Source: Spirodela intermedia (Eukaryota; Streptophyta; Magnoliopsida; Alismatales; Araceae). Taken from it: DNA of 64,000 bases. A program made the translations under genes and the position numbers. Shown piece after piece: positions 35,371-48,447 of this stretch. The notes under the pieces were generated by a model. That model did not search any database, was not told the origin of the DNA, and saw only the letters and a program-made list of their open reading frames with translations. How positions within the stretch are numbered: the first letter of the stretch is position 1; every line of letters starts with the position of its first letter. The stretch spans positions 8,654,231 to 8,718,230 of the forward strand of contig LR746269.1 of NCBI GenBank assembly GCA_902729315.2, written 5' to 3'.

Positions 35371-36960
35371 CATGAGAAAACAATGGCCATTGCAGACTCA
35401 TTGTGCCCTCACACCATCATTATGGAAATATTTAGAGCTACTAATTTCTAAATTTTTTTACAAATGTATGATTTCTTTTATTCAGAAAGCATCATTTGAT
35501 ATTGTTTTGCTCTAAAGGGTAGGGCCCCTATGAAGCATGGGCTTTGCCTAGTGGGGAATAAGGATGGGCAGTGCTCAGCAAGTTGGGACCCATTTTTATC
35601 TGCCCACAATGAACCAGGGAAACAGTCTTCCAACCCAACCTCTTTAAAATACTACTAATGGAAAGTCCTATTCATCCTACTTGCATTGTTCTTGGAAATA
35701 GGGGAACTAAATGGAGGCAGCCACAATGATGTGGTGTGTTACACCTGGAATCTGTCCCCTCTTTGAATCAGGGTGGTTCAGGAACTGAATGAAGGCAGCC
35801 ACGATGATGTGGTGTGTTACACCCAGAATCTATGTCCTCTTTAAATCAGGGTGATTCAGGAGTTGTTTGGAACGAAGGAATCATTTTCATCTCATTTGCA
35901 TTATTGTTGGGAACAAGGGAACTAAATGAAGGCAGCCACAAAGTGTTGTATGTTACACCCAGAATCTGTGTCCTCTTTAAATCAGGGTGATTCAGGGGCT
36001 TGTTTGGAGGGAAAGAATCCTCTGCAAATCATGCAGTTGATATCCTGCCCTTCATTTTCATTATGATCTAATGACATTAGATTTTGGGCGATAAAGTTAG
36101 CATAATTTCTTTTTCTGGTACGTATCTTTTCTATTTGTGGGATGAATTATGTGGACGCATGGATTTTCTATGCTGATTAAAATTTGCTCTGAAGAAATGA
36201 GAATAAATATGCAGCGAGGGGGTGAGAAGTGATGGTTCAGGGTCAAAGTCCCCTGGCACAAATCACTTGTCATAGCAGTTGATGTTGACGATGCTGACAA
36301 TGATGATGACAAAAAAGCAGTACATTTAGAGCATTTTTATGAAGAAAAACTTAAACTGAACGACATCTGGCACACTCTGCGAGGTAAAAAAAAAGGCTCC
36401 ACGTCCATTTTCATTCTGTAAATGTGGGCTGATGTATTGCAACTTCATGGACTTTCAGAATCCCTTACCAATGCAGAAAAATAAGAAAACCGAGCATATG
36501 TAATTTCTTAAGCTGTACCTTAAACTTTTAAGACCAACTTGAATATGAGAAGTTGCCTAAATTATCACCTGTATGCAATTGCTTCAACTGAAAGAAAAAC
36601 AACAGAATGTGATATGAAAATCAGAGCAATACTCCAGTCCTTAATCAAAGAAATGGCTTAATCAGAATCATATATTAGGCATCTCTAACAATCATAATGT
36701 TTTCATCAATTCTCAGCATCGACATCAGTCCCATTAACTACATTGTAAAAAGAGAGATGACACCAGAATACAGTGGATGTAGTGCTGATACACATTGGAA
36801 GAGCCAAGTTATATCTGCCATTTGATGGTTTTATATCATGGAAAGTTCAAATGCTCTCTCAAGCAACCAATCTGATCAAGTTTATGATGCAAACAATGGA
36901 AGGAGAAATTTTCCATGTATCAAACCCCGAATAAAAGAATCAATAAATAGTTCCCAAAAA
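35371..36960. other. Non-genic stretch with a three-fold short repeat
   Basis: At 35684-35782, 35783-35860 and 35904-35997 the unit aatgaaggcagccac, gtgttacaccc, gaatctgtgtcctctttaaa and tcagggtgattcagg is repeated, each time with small changes. The rest has no open frame above about 80 codons. Confidence 0.6.
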
Positions 36961-37920
36961 GGGGGATGAAGAGGAGAATCGCACTAAAAATACGTACAAA
37001 AGAAAATTCCACCTGAAGCTGGGGCCCCTCTATCATGATGACCTAGATGGGTCAGTGGAAGCAAGATACTTGACATTTTCAATGAAAAACTGGAGTCCAC
37101 CTTGTGATCTTGATGGAAAGCTTTACAGCCAAACTGCAAGATGGACTCTGGTTCAGGTTTCTGCACAAACACCTTCACTAAGGCATGGCGTGGCAGTGGG
37201 TTCTTCCCCTCATAAATTAAAGGACCCAAGGGAGCAGACAATCCCAATCTCTTCTCCAGACCCAAGTCTCCATCTCGGAACCAATGAATATAGATATAGA
37301 TATATATACGTACGGCCCTAACATGGATTCCAGTTGTTAAATCTACGGGCTGAATACCTAGAAATTGGACAAAATGGACAATAATGCTAACCAGGAAGAC
37401 CATTCATCTGGCTTTTTTCATATTTTTTTATTTTTTTCGCTCGTCTTACCCACTGGTGAGATCTGGCTGTCAGAGGCTGCTAACCTGTGCATTCATGAAC
37501 GCTTATAGACAAAAAGCTTGCCAATGTCTTCAGTTACTGCATTCCTCCTGCAATGTTCCAAGAAAAGTATATGATGCCCAAGAAATATCCCATAATGACT
37601 GGCGTAAGTGACCACTATAACTTCATGAGAGCAGCAAAGCAAATAAAATGGACAAAATGCAAAATTGGCATGTTCCCCCTAAGCAAACTGAAAAAGGAAC
37701 AGAGAAATGTACCCCACTATGGTGAGCTACATGCTTGATGTCTTTATTTGTACTATTAATTCCTTGAGGGCATAGACAGACTGAGTCAATAAGCAGCAAT
37801 GTATAAAAAGGTGGAAGAAATTGGATCAATTGAGTAGGAAAGATGTAGGGGAAAAAAAGATCCGTCATTGTGGAACGATGCAAAAACTTTTATAAACAGA
37901 ATCGATGAGATCTGAAGATC
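36961..37920. other. Non-genic stretch with long but unconvincing frames
   Basis: A 139-codon minus-strand frame at 36984-37403 contains an IYIYIYI run from a tatata microsatellite and no motif, and I do not support it as a gene. The plus-strand frames are shorter. Nothing else is identified. Confidence 0.35.
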
Positions 37921-37930
37921 AGACACCTAC

Positions 37931-38255
37931 ACTATTCAATCCACGTAATCAATGATGCCATCTCTTATATGAACATCAGTTTCAAGTTCCTCAGCTAAAA
38001 ACAGTGCATCAACTAATCCAGTGTGTGTCAAGATTTGAGTATTTAAAAACCTGGTCAGACACTGAAGCAAGCCTGTGTCTAACCGAGTCACACAACCGCG
38101 GTATAAATAGCAAGCATCTTGTCACTAACTGGTGGAATTATCCATCATTTCGATGTGAACCAAGTATGTCTTTTACACTCAAAAACCGCTTTCATCATGG
38201 CAGACAAGCCCTGCCCAGCTCGAAATTGTAGAGTGATATAATTAATTTCATCAGC
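37931..38255 (-). other. Possible minus-strand coding exons, product unknown
   Basis: Two protein-like stretches face the same way. About 38248-38165 reads ADEINYITLQFRAGQGL then SAMMKAVFE, after an acceptor-like tctcatttag and before gtgtaaaag. About 38037-37942 reads TGLVDALFLAEELETD then VHIRDGIIDYVD and a TGA stop. Splice phases between them can be matched only by using a less obvious acceptor. Codon choice looks host-like. I do not recognise the protein and found no upstream exons, so it may be a captured fragment. Confidence 0.3.
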
Positions 38256-39011
38256 TAAATGAGATCTTGATTTTGCAGGTATCTTCTTAAAAAAATGTAG
38301 AAAAAGTAAAAAACAAATGATCATAGTTGAGGATGAATTAGTTCGCCTCCCTTTACATTTGAGGTTACATTTGGGACTGAAGGGACCCCTTTATGATGCT
38401 TAATCTGCTGAAGTTGAGGAACCCTTGAGGAGTGATCACTGTCATTAGTTTAAGAAGATACCTGCAAACTGAGGTAGATTTGGGGATTTGGAAAGAAGGG
38501 GAGGAGAACAGTAGCGAGGCATCTGGGAGCTAAACGGATGTAGATGGAATATGGGAAGTAATTCCTGACTGCACATGCGTTGAGGCTACAGGACTCCTGC
38601 AAGATTATGTGAAGGGAGAAAAAAGGAAAAAAAGGAGGAAAAAAATGTGAGCGGGAATGAACCATAAACTATTTCATGCAATTAGGAAAAGAACAAACAG
38701 CGCATATAAGAAAGACTTTGGCATTCTAACTCATTCTTCAATGACGACTGGAGAACTGAAGTAATGAAAGGGATTGAAAGAAGGAAACTAAGCTATTCAC
38801 AGAAAAAATACGCTGGAAAGGAAAATTCCGACGGAAACATGATGCTCCCAGCAATCTTTCCCTCGTATGGGCATGTGGCTGTGCGTGCGTACCCGACGGG
38901 GGAGGGGATGGCATGGGAATGCGTTTTAATAGTATTCGTGAAGGAGGGTGAGGAACCCTCTTTGTCTCGGAGAGCTCGTACACGAGACAAGACGGCTCAG
39001 AGTCTAACGGC

Positions 39012-39345
39012 CTAACAGCACCAAGCGGATCTGGCCGTTAGGATACGGTCTAACAGCCAGCTCCGCTGGGTGCGGAATCTGACTCCGCCCAACGGCCTGA
39101 TTCGGGACAGCTGCCGGCTCCTTCCTGTCCTGCCACGTCGCTCTCCGTCCCTTGGCCAGCTTCTGCTCCTTGTGTCCACAGAGAGCGGCTCGGTTGGCAC
39201 GCTTTCCACATGGTTTCTTTTCTCCGTGGACACTAGTGCTTCAACAGAGGGGTACGCCGTTTCTTGGTCTCGGCGTTGGAGTCCCCTTCCCCTCTGCTCC
39301 TATTGTACCTGGGGCTCTGTCCTCCAACGGCTTGCTCACTACTGA
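39012..39345. other. GC-rich patch in AT-rich surroundings
   Basis: Overlapping open frames of 70-90 codons exist on both strands, as expected for GC-rich DNA. It contains ctaacggc/gttaggatacggtc near-palindromes around 39003-39050. No motif was recognised; it may be a mobile-element remnant or an old promoter. Confidence 0.3.
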
Positions 39346-39599
39346 CACTTGTCACGGTCTCAACAGAGATCGTATCTCTGTAAGAGGTATATGAAACAGG
39401 GCAGAGGAAGAAGGAAGATTTAGTCCTATCTCTGTAAACTTGAAGAGGCCTGGCTCCACTGAAATAGTCAAAAATCTTCCTTCATTACTTGGCGCATAAT
39501 TAAGATCTACTCCATTTGGAACAGATTTAGAGCTTCAAGTACAGATTAAATATCTATCCCAACCAAACCCTCCATATCTTTCTTTCAAGGGCACCGATC

Positions 39600-39760
39600 G
39601 GTAACGAGGGGCTCGATGTATGACTCACCTCTATGGGAACACGGGTCCCGGTGGAGGTGGCACCTGCAGGGCCGCCGTAGGTCGTGAAGGACCGGTCCTC
39701 GGCAGTGGCTTCGCCACAATGCTGTCCTCCGCCGACAAGTAGTCTTAGGTGGTTTCTTTC
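39600..39760 (-). other. Exon-like GC-rich segment
   Basis: On the minus strand an open stretch reads LVGGGQHCGEATAEDRSF then TYGGPAGATSTGTRVPIE. It lies between an acceptor-like ccacctaag and a strong donor gag|gtgagt. The surrounding DNA is AT-rich. The product is not recognised, and it may be a captured exon. Confidence 0.25.
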
Positions 39761-41395
39761 AGGTAAATGGTAAAACCTAGAAATGCCAACAAGTTCTTCG
39801 AAAATGTGAATCTACTTCCGTAAGGAAGAACCAAGGAAAAGGAACCTAAATGACCTAAATGACAGGACAGCTTGGTGCATGCGATTTTCCACCCTCTGAA
39901 AATTTATGATGACACACAGCCTTGAAACAGGCATTCGAGAGAAAGAAACATCACCAGATCTTTTGGAACCAATGTGAGTTTCCTAAGAAGCAAAGTTATT
40001 ACTAAAACCCTCCGAGATGATTTCATCCAAAATCTTAAATGACATAATACAAGAGTTTTTCCAAGTATATGATTGATATTGGTAGGAGCCTTGTCTTAAA
40101 GAAGCAACCAAATGCCTTTTTGTTTGAAGAAGACAAGTGCCCATAGCGGAAAACAGAAGGCCAACCATCGGAAGAACAATTTTCTCTGTTAGCTTTGAAA
40201 AATCAAAGCTTTGATAAGTCAGTGCCACTAATGAAACTGGAAAATTTTGTGACCAGGGTTATTTCTATCTATAAGGCAACAATGAGCAAACATTTTGCAG
40301 CAAAATATAATTATCCCCATCTAACAACAGCCATCCTTTGTAAGCAAAATAGTTGCAAAGATTTGGCCCAATGTTCTTTCTTTTCATTTGATTGAAACCA
40401 ATACACCTTCATCAAGTTCCCCCAACATCCCAATCAGAAGATAATGAAAAAATCAAGCTTTAATTACTATCATCTTCATAAAAATTTTGAGTGGACATCA
40501 AATCAATGTCATCTTCCAAAAATAGCTCACAATAAAATATTTCATTATTTTCTGTGGTTGATCTAGTGATTAATTTATTTTTATTCACTCAAGCAACTTG
40601 ACCTTTGTAATCAATTGTTGCCCTCCTAAAGAATTAAATCTAGAAGATAATTTCTGAGAAAACCCAAGAGCAAGGATGTTCTTAAAGAGTGGACACATCC
40701 ATTGGCAAGGGGTTGAACCACTATAAAAATCATAAAGTGCTTCAGATTTAGAATCTAAAAAGTCATAGAATTTAGATTAGAGAGAAAAAATATTCATCAT
40801 AGTTGAAAATAGGATTTAATAACTTAACTCCTCCTTGATTTATGTGCAGCCTAAAATTTAACAAGAATTAAGTTTTTTGTAAAAATAGAAAAATATATAA
40901 CACAAATTGCAAGAAATTAAAAAGTCCAAAAATTTGTGACATAATGGCTCAAAGATACCAAAATCTAGAGAATGATAGATTGAGACACTGGGGAAATTAT
41001 ATTTTTTCTTGGCTAATCCTATTTAAAGATGATTATTTCAACTTGTTTAATAATGAATTTCCAGTATCAATCTAGCTTTCATTCTCTCAAGATAATTTTC
41101 CTAACATATTGATTTAACCAACCATTATAGATTTCAATGGGTTGGCTCATTACAATTATTATAGGTTTAAGATCCATCTTGGTTATATGTTGCAGATTTA
41201 AGGTTTGATTGTCATTATTTCTTGACTTTCATCAAAAAAATTATGAAAATTATGTTCAAATTAACACAAGCATGTCATGATATTAATCATCACTAAATTA
41301 TTTATATATATGTTTTAAGAACTAAATAGACTTAATATTTATAATTTTTTATATTGATCAATTAAAGACTAGGTGTCTGAAGTTCAAGGTTATTT
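39761..41395. other. Non-genic AT-rich stretch
   Basis: Frames are at most about 80 codons and carry no motifs. I see no clear repeats within it. Confidence 0.4.
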
Positions 41396-41870
41396 GACAT
41401 GACTTAGTTGTTGTATAATAAATCAGTAAATTTAAAATTTATAAAACTAGAAATATTAATTTTTAGATTTTAGAAATATTTTAGAACAAATAAATCAATT
41501 ATAATTCGATAAAAAGTTCTAAAAATAGTGAAAAAAGTTTAAGTCGATTGCAAAGATGTAAGATAATATTTGGTAATATTTTATTAGTTTTATAAAATAA
41601 TATAAGTTTTTATGATTTTTATACTAAATATATTTAAAAATTCATGAAAAAGGAAATAAGGATGTGGACGTCATAATGATGTTAGTACCCCAATGAATGT
41701 AAATCGGAAAAAAAATAGAGTTTCATCTAGTGATTCTTACATAAGCAATCACAGATGATTTAATAAGTCAAATTAAGTTATGTAAAAGTCATAAAAATTA
41801 TAATTTAATAAAAAAATAATTTCAAAACTTAATTCATAATTGATTAATCACCTACATCTATTAGATCATA
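41396..41870 (-). repeat. Inverted fragment of the LTR-like repeat
   Basis: The minus strand reads the terminal part of copies A-C: tatttctagttttataaatttt, then gatttattatacaacaactaagtca. It is a fourth dispersed location for this family in the window. Confidence 0.55.
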
Positions 41871-42279
41871 ATGTTTTCCACCTAGGCTTATTGAGGTGGA
41901 TCCAAAGTAGATCCATACAAAACAATTCTAGAGGTTTTTTTTCATGTAATTTGATGTAATTTTAAAGGATTCTTTAGTGAGTTTTCCTTTTAACCAGATT
42001 TTGTATAGTAAGTGGAAGGAAGAGGACCCCGCTTAGCCTTTCTACGTTACAATCATTTATAAGGGAATTATTTTGGCAGCCAAGAAATACCACGGCCCCG
42101 TTCTCTCCGCTGCGTCACGGAAGAAGGGGCGTCCAACGGTTTTCCCGCCCACAACGTTCGTCCGGTCCGCCGCTCCGCCACTGGATCCGCCGCTCCGCCT
42201 CGAACCGTTGCCTGACCCGGATCCGAAAACCTCCCGGTGCGACACCAGGGCTTCCGCTACGACTTAAACTCGCCGGGGG

Positions 42280-42287
42280 CATATAAT
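42280..42287 (+). promoter_or_regulatory. TATA box of the KDPG-aldolase-like gene
   Basis: atataatt lies 53-60 bases before the ATG at 42340. A gagagagagaga leader immediately precedes the start codon. Confidence 0.5.
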
Positions 42288-42339
42288 TGTTATTCAGTTG
42301 TGCAACGGATAACTCGAGGCTTGAGAGAGAGAGAGAGAG

Positions 42340-45300
42340 ATGGCAGAGGTTTGCGCGGGTTTTACATCCTTCGCGCGCAGTCCTCCTTGTCCCCCCCTTC
42401 CCACCTTATCTTCCTTCTGCTCCCTGTCACCACCTCGGCGCACGTCGGCGACCTGCACCGCGCTCTCTGCTGCGACACTGGGCGCCTCCCTGGCCAGGCT
42501 CTCCACTGCCCGGGAGGCACTTGCGGGCATTCTTAGTTCCGGTGTCATCGCCTGCCTCCGCGCCGAGAGGTAACATCTTCGTTTGCTTCCCATCCCGTGC
42601 CACATCTTCGCTTCGCTTCTCCTCTCGATTTTTGGAATTGCTTAATCTCTTTGTTTCGCTCTAGAAAGGACGTTTTTGTTCCGCTTGAAATAACAGGACG
42701 ACAAATGAGTTAAAGGGGGATTTTAATGCTGAATTTTGAATTTCAGTTTCCTTTAAGGCCATAGTTAAAAAACGAGCGGCATCCTTGTGTGCACGTCGTG
42801 GATTTGACTCTGCGGTCCCTGTTTTCTTCCACCATAATGCTGTGGTAGTTTTGATGAAATTTCTCCAATTTCCATATTTCGATTATTTTCTCAGCGCGGA
42901 GCTGGCGATGGAGGCCGCCCGGGCTGCGCTCAATGGCGGCATCACAGTTGTGAGTTCGCTTTCTTTCTCTGACTGGGATACGTTCTCTGCCCTACGCGTT
43001 TATCATTTTTTTCTTTTGAAGATATTTTGCTCAGGGAAACACCATCATATGTTATCTCAATGTGCAGCTGGAGATCGTGATGACCACGCCTGGTGCATTG
43101 GAGGTTCCGTTGCCTACGCCACTGCACTTGATCTGAGGCTATTTTCCTTCTCTTTCTGCTCTGAGACGGTGGTTCACCTCGTTATCCTCTTCTCTTGCAG
43201 GTCATAGAGGAGCTTCAGCGGGAGTATACCTCATCCATCTTCGGAGTAAATGATTTCCTGTTTGCTTCCCCATTTAATTGAGATGCTTCTTTCTTTTAAT
43301 ACGGAGGAGCATGCTATTACATGAGATCCGGCGGAGCATGCTATTGCGTTCTTGCGGTGGAACACAGATGATGAACATAAATTCTCAAAAGCAGGGGCTA
43401 ATTATTTATCTTTTCATGATATATCGTTTTATCTCCGTACACATTGGGAGATTCTCCGTTATGGAAGGTAAATATGGTGTGGTGTGATAAAATATGTATG
43501 AGGGTGTCCCCGAATGAAGACAGGGGTTTTTCTGGTAATGAACTCTTTGCATAATTCTTAGTTTGCATAACTCTTTGCATAATAATACCAAGTGCCTAGA
43601 TTAATAAAGAGCTACGACACACTCTTTGATATGAGAAGGGATTAGAAAGCTATAGGTTTGTTTAAATGTTATCACCATAATCTGTTTTGAGACTGCAGAT
43701 CGTTTTCCTTTGTTAAGAGAATCCGATTATCTGGTTGCCCAAGATGATACCCAGCTATTCCCAGAATATATTGTGGTGGGTGTAGAATGTTCCATCTGCT
43801 TCTATTCGCCACCATTAGCTGGGGACTTTTGCTCTAGATCTAAACCAAAGGATACATGAAATAAATAGGGTGCGCAATAGAATTTGAAAGACTGGAATGT
43901 CCAATAAGAAAAAACCGTCTCTCCTGGAAACAAAGGGGAAAACAACTGTTGTTCCCTATGAAAACTGTACAGGGGGACAAAAGGAAAGAACATAGTGTGG
44001 AATCCTTTCGCATACCCATTTTCAATATGGTGCGCGAGAAAACATGACAGTAAAGTGTGTCCTGTGAGGGGAAATGGAGAAGTATGTTCTGCTATCATAC
44101 TAAGGACAAACAAAAGATGAGAACAAGATCTGACCTTCAGGAGGGTAACAATGTACCATATCTGTAATATAAGTGTGTGTGTGTGTGTGCATGCGTGCAC
44201 AGATATGTGATATCAGAGCGAACAGTAGTCATTTACAACAAATTTTTTTCATCACCACACCTCAACAACATATGTGAACGAAGATACAGACACACTTTTT
44301 AAAGTATGGTGATAAATTCCCCCACATTTTACTGAAAATTGCTTTTCTAGGTGGGCACTGTCTTAAGTATTGAGGATGCAAGAAATGCTGTGAGCGCAGG
44401 AGCAATGTTTCTTATGAGCCCTGTGACAATAAAGGTAGGCATTAAGGGATAATCAGACCTTTAAATTGCATTGCTTATTGGGAATCTGTAGATCCTTCTT
44501 GACTTAATGGTTTGGTAAACGGTTAGCGTACTAAGGTATACCTTGATGCTGGTCCTGTGGTTTCTGGTTTAGGAAATTCTGTTTGATATCCAAGGTGAAG
44601 ATGTTCTGTACATCCCTGGAGCGATGACACCAACAGAAGTATGTCGATGGGTTTATACATCAATATAATTTGTAATGTTTCTTATATTGTTACATCCTAT
44701 TATTCCTTACCTTTGGATAATGGGTACAGCTTTCCTTTTCATCATCTTCGTTTTCCTTTTTTTTCTCTTTCCTTTATTTGTATTACTAAGCTGGGAAAAT
44801 AACTTCAATTATCTTTTATATCTGCCTCACAGGTTTTTGATGCGCACAATTTAGGTGCAAGAATTGTCAAGGTTAGTTCTGTAACATTACTGTTCGGCAC
44901 AATAATGAGCCATCTGCATATGCAAATAAATTGGGCAAGAGTTCCCATGATAGTCATCAGATTCACTGATTTACACTGTTTCTAGTTGGTGGTTTATTGT
45001 GCCTCCCTCTTTCTACTGGAGTAATGATCGTACACAAGAGGTGAATTTCGCCTCCATGTTAGTTTTGTTACTTGGGCTGAGTAATGTCTACCTTTCAAGT
45101 CTCAAGTTTCACGTATCCAACTTGTAGACATGCACACATAATCAGTTATCCTAATTGTCTTGGGTTTATAAGCATTTCCTCACTGCTTCCAAATCCTTGT
45201 CTTGGTTGCAACAACACAACAACACATGAACCCCTAAATCACAATACCAGCAGATAATGCCTGGATTAGCTAATTAAACATTTCAACATTGTGTTGGTTC

Positions 45301-47808
45301 TTTTAATTCTTTTTCTTTACTTTTGGATAAGTATTATGTATTTTAATTGAGTTTTTGATGGAAGGCTAGGATGAAGTGTATTTTGGTAAATATTTTATCT
45401 ATTTCAGACAACTTTGAAATTTAGAAATAACTCAGGAACTCCTTTCTGGCTGAATGAATATCAGTATCTTTTTGTAATCAGATGACCTTGGCGAAATTAT
45501 ATATTCATAAACTATTTAGTGACGATAGGTAAGAAATGGAAAAAAAAAAGTGAGTTTCTCGCTCTTGGCATTCTTCCTTTTAAGTGTCATTGTCAATCTC
45601 ACTGCAAAGTCAACTGTCAATGCCTGTCAATTTGAAATCACTGTGAGAGCAATCCACAAATGATGTTTACCTCTCTATTTCATTCTGACAGCTGAAAAAT
45701 CCAACCAATGAGTTGGGTTTTCGTCTCTCACTTTTTACCAGTGGTGGTGTGTGGGCCCTTCATCATTTTGTATTTACCGTGGGTTCCAACTGTTGTGTGG
45801 ATTATAACTGGAAATCTCAAATACTTAAAATACTGCAATCGTAACTGAGCGTCGTGTGAGGCTAGTTTTTATTCTGGAGAGCTATCTTTGTGATCTTGCT
45901 TTGACTCGAAACAGAGCCTTTCTGGTTACTATAACAGAGGTGGAAAATTGAGAAAAACCCTTAATTGAGTCTCCTATAGTGTCATGGTATTCTGGGATAT
46001 CGTAGAATCCTTTCAATACCTCAGGGCATCTAGAGAGATGCAGCCATCAGTAATTATGTTTCCTGGAAAGTTGTTTAGTGATTCCTGGGGATTAGAACTC
46101 TCTTGATTCAGAGTTCATGTTTTGTCAGTAAAGTCTCATCAGTGCTTGTTCATTTCGAACTCTTTTTCTTTAGGATTTTGGGGGGAATTTATTTTTTTCA
46201 CCATGAAATTCATCACAAGAAATTCACTTGAACAGTTTTTTTCACTCCAAATTATTTTTTTTGTCAAGTATGGAGACTCCCTTGTTGTGAAGTTTGTCCC
46301 TCGATCTTGCATTTATGTTATTCCATTATTATACGGTTTATATGTGCACTAAACTGAGGATTGTTGATTCATCAGACTCCAATGTTTTAACGCTTTTTGC
46401 TATGTATTATAGATTTATCCAACCTCAGTTTTAGGCGGTGCCCAATATATATCAGTACTGAAGAAACCTTTTTGTCATATCCCAATGGTTGCTTCGCAAG
46501 GGATAACTATAGGTCAGTAGCCTGAATTTATAAATTATTTTGTACCTTCATGCTTCCCACTATTTGCATTGTTTAGCTCCTCTTCAATTTCATGAAATGT
46601 CTGTGAACATATATCAACCAGTTATCCATTCCAGCTGCAGGTTTCTTCGCCCCATCTAAAAACATTTGCATAAATTATCGATCTCCCCTGGTTTAATGAT
46701 TGTCCTGTAGACCTGTAAATGATATACCAATATTAGAAATGATATTTATCACTTTAGGACGGATATTAACTCATCTCCTTTTTCGATCATTGTAATTACG
46801 ATTAGTTTTTCTTCCTTTTTAGTTCATGAAATCGTTGGAGTTTGTGATCCGTCGGAAAAAAGGGTGATTGGCTCTTCCTATTTGTTTCATCCCCTGACCA
46901 AGATCTTTTCAGACAGCATTATCCTTGATCAACATTTTTCCTCGAGTCTTCCTTGCTGATTAATTGGATGCATAATTTTAAATCAATGTACATAGTTCAT
47001 TTACCGGTAGCTATATAAATGTATTATACGGGAAAAATATTTTTAATCATATAAATGCATAATTATACGTCTTTTCTACTGCCATCCCTCACCAAGTTAA
47101 ACATCTTCATTATTTCTACTGCACAGAATATTCAAGAAGACTATGCTGTCAGCCGACAAGGAATTAAGAACCCTGTCTCTCCTGTACTTGTAACTCAAAT
47201 TTTAACCCTAATGGAGAATTAATAAGCTCCATTAAATTATGAGAACCTACTAGAAAAATAGAAAATGACTGAATGAAAATAGAATAGTCCTCACACTCTT
47301 CCACTTAAATAATTATTAGTATTTAGTAACAGCATTTTGAGAATGAATTGACGAAAACTCGTATATCATACCTCGCAAATATGGCACAGGACTTTGCAGG
47401 CGAATATTTATTAGTGAGAATAATGATTCAGGATTGTCACATGAATTATATTTTTTCATGCTTCAATTTATCATTTTTTTTATAGCAATGCTCACTAATT
47501 CAATGATGTTAAAAATGATATTTTTTTCACAGCATTTTTTGCCTCAGTTTTTCTTATTGGGCTTTTAGTCTTAAGTAAGTCTGTAGATACTTGTGGCTTC
47601 TTTTAGACCATGCATTAAGATCTGACATAGATTAGCTACGTAAAAATTTTCAGATTTGATCAAGACATACATTGACAGAGGTGCATCCGCAGTTGTTCTC
47701 TCTGATGCTATATTTGAAAAAGCGGCCATGAGTCAGAGGAATTATGATGCCATATATAGACTGGCTGCGTTGGCCAGTTTCCAAGGCTCCCAAGCTGTAA
47801 ATCGGTGA
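42340..47808 (+). CDS. KDPG/KHG aldolase-like protein (269 aa, nine exons)
   Basis: Exons 42340-42569, 42895-42949, 43068-43103, 43201-43245, 44351-44434, 44573-44638, 44833-44871, 46413-46512 and 47654-47808, all with GT-AG borders and compatible phases. Residues 1 to about 55 are Ser/Ala/Pro/Arg-rich and look like an organelle transit peptide. The rest aligns with bacterial Eda, the class I aldolase that splits 2-keto-3-deoxy-6-phosphogluconate into pyruvate and glyceraldehyde 3-phosphate: GVIACLRAE, LEIVMTT, GVGTVLSIEDARNAVSAGA, and VKIYP with the Schiff-base lysine (Lys185). The catalytic Glu is Glu97. The substrate-binding Arg of bacterial LRT is Thr101, and PTGG is replaced by VASQG. 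The stop used is TGA at 47806, which overlaps a possible donor (cg|gtgagt); a further exon at about 48233 would add only a few residues. Downstream is a TAAA-rich 3' end. Confidence 0.85.
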
Positions 47809-48416
47809 GTCATAGTACCTTTTTTATGCTGATTTAAAAATGATTTCAATTTTATTTTACCAACATAAAAAAAATAAATTCCCATCGATTTGATGTTCCC
47901 TGTGTTTCGGCAGTAAGAATGTCTGCATTGATTCGGCTCATTTCATTCATTGGTTAATTACTTTGGATTAATCCAAAATCCTAAAGTTTTCTGAAACCCA
48001 CCCATTTGTTCATCAATCAGTTATATCAAAAAGGTGTCTTCTGAAACCTATATGTTCATCTACTGCAACCATTCTAATATCTGCCGGAACAGCTATTCAG
48101 CTGCTCATCCATTCTTTCCCAATTTGTTAAGGCGGAAATGTCCATGCAGGGCCAGGAGGGAAACCTGTTAATTTCTTATTGAGATCAGACACAAAGTTCT
48201 ATGATGTTTGCTCCTGCATGAAAGGCACATGAACTGCTAGATATGGTCCCTCTCCATAATATCATCTTTCCAGCAGCTGGCAATCCAAACGTGGGAGTTT
48301 TCCAAGGTAAACATTCCTTATGAACCAATGAAGCACGAACGCATTTGTGAGTATATCATCCAATTGAAGCAGGAAGCTAGGCACAAATTTTGTTCTCCTT
48401 GCTGTACATAGATGTA

Positions 48417-48447
<31 letters not shown>

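Noticed and set aside
36984-37403. 139-codon minus-strand frame
   Set aside because: Contains an IYIYIYI run from a tatata repeat and no motif; no splice or promoter support.
42287-42664. 125-codon plus-strand frame overlapping aldolase exon 1
   Set aside because: A different frame from the spliced aldolase exon, running into its intron.
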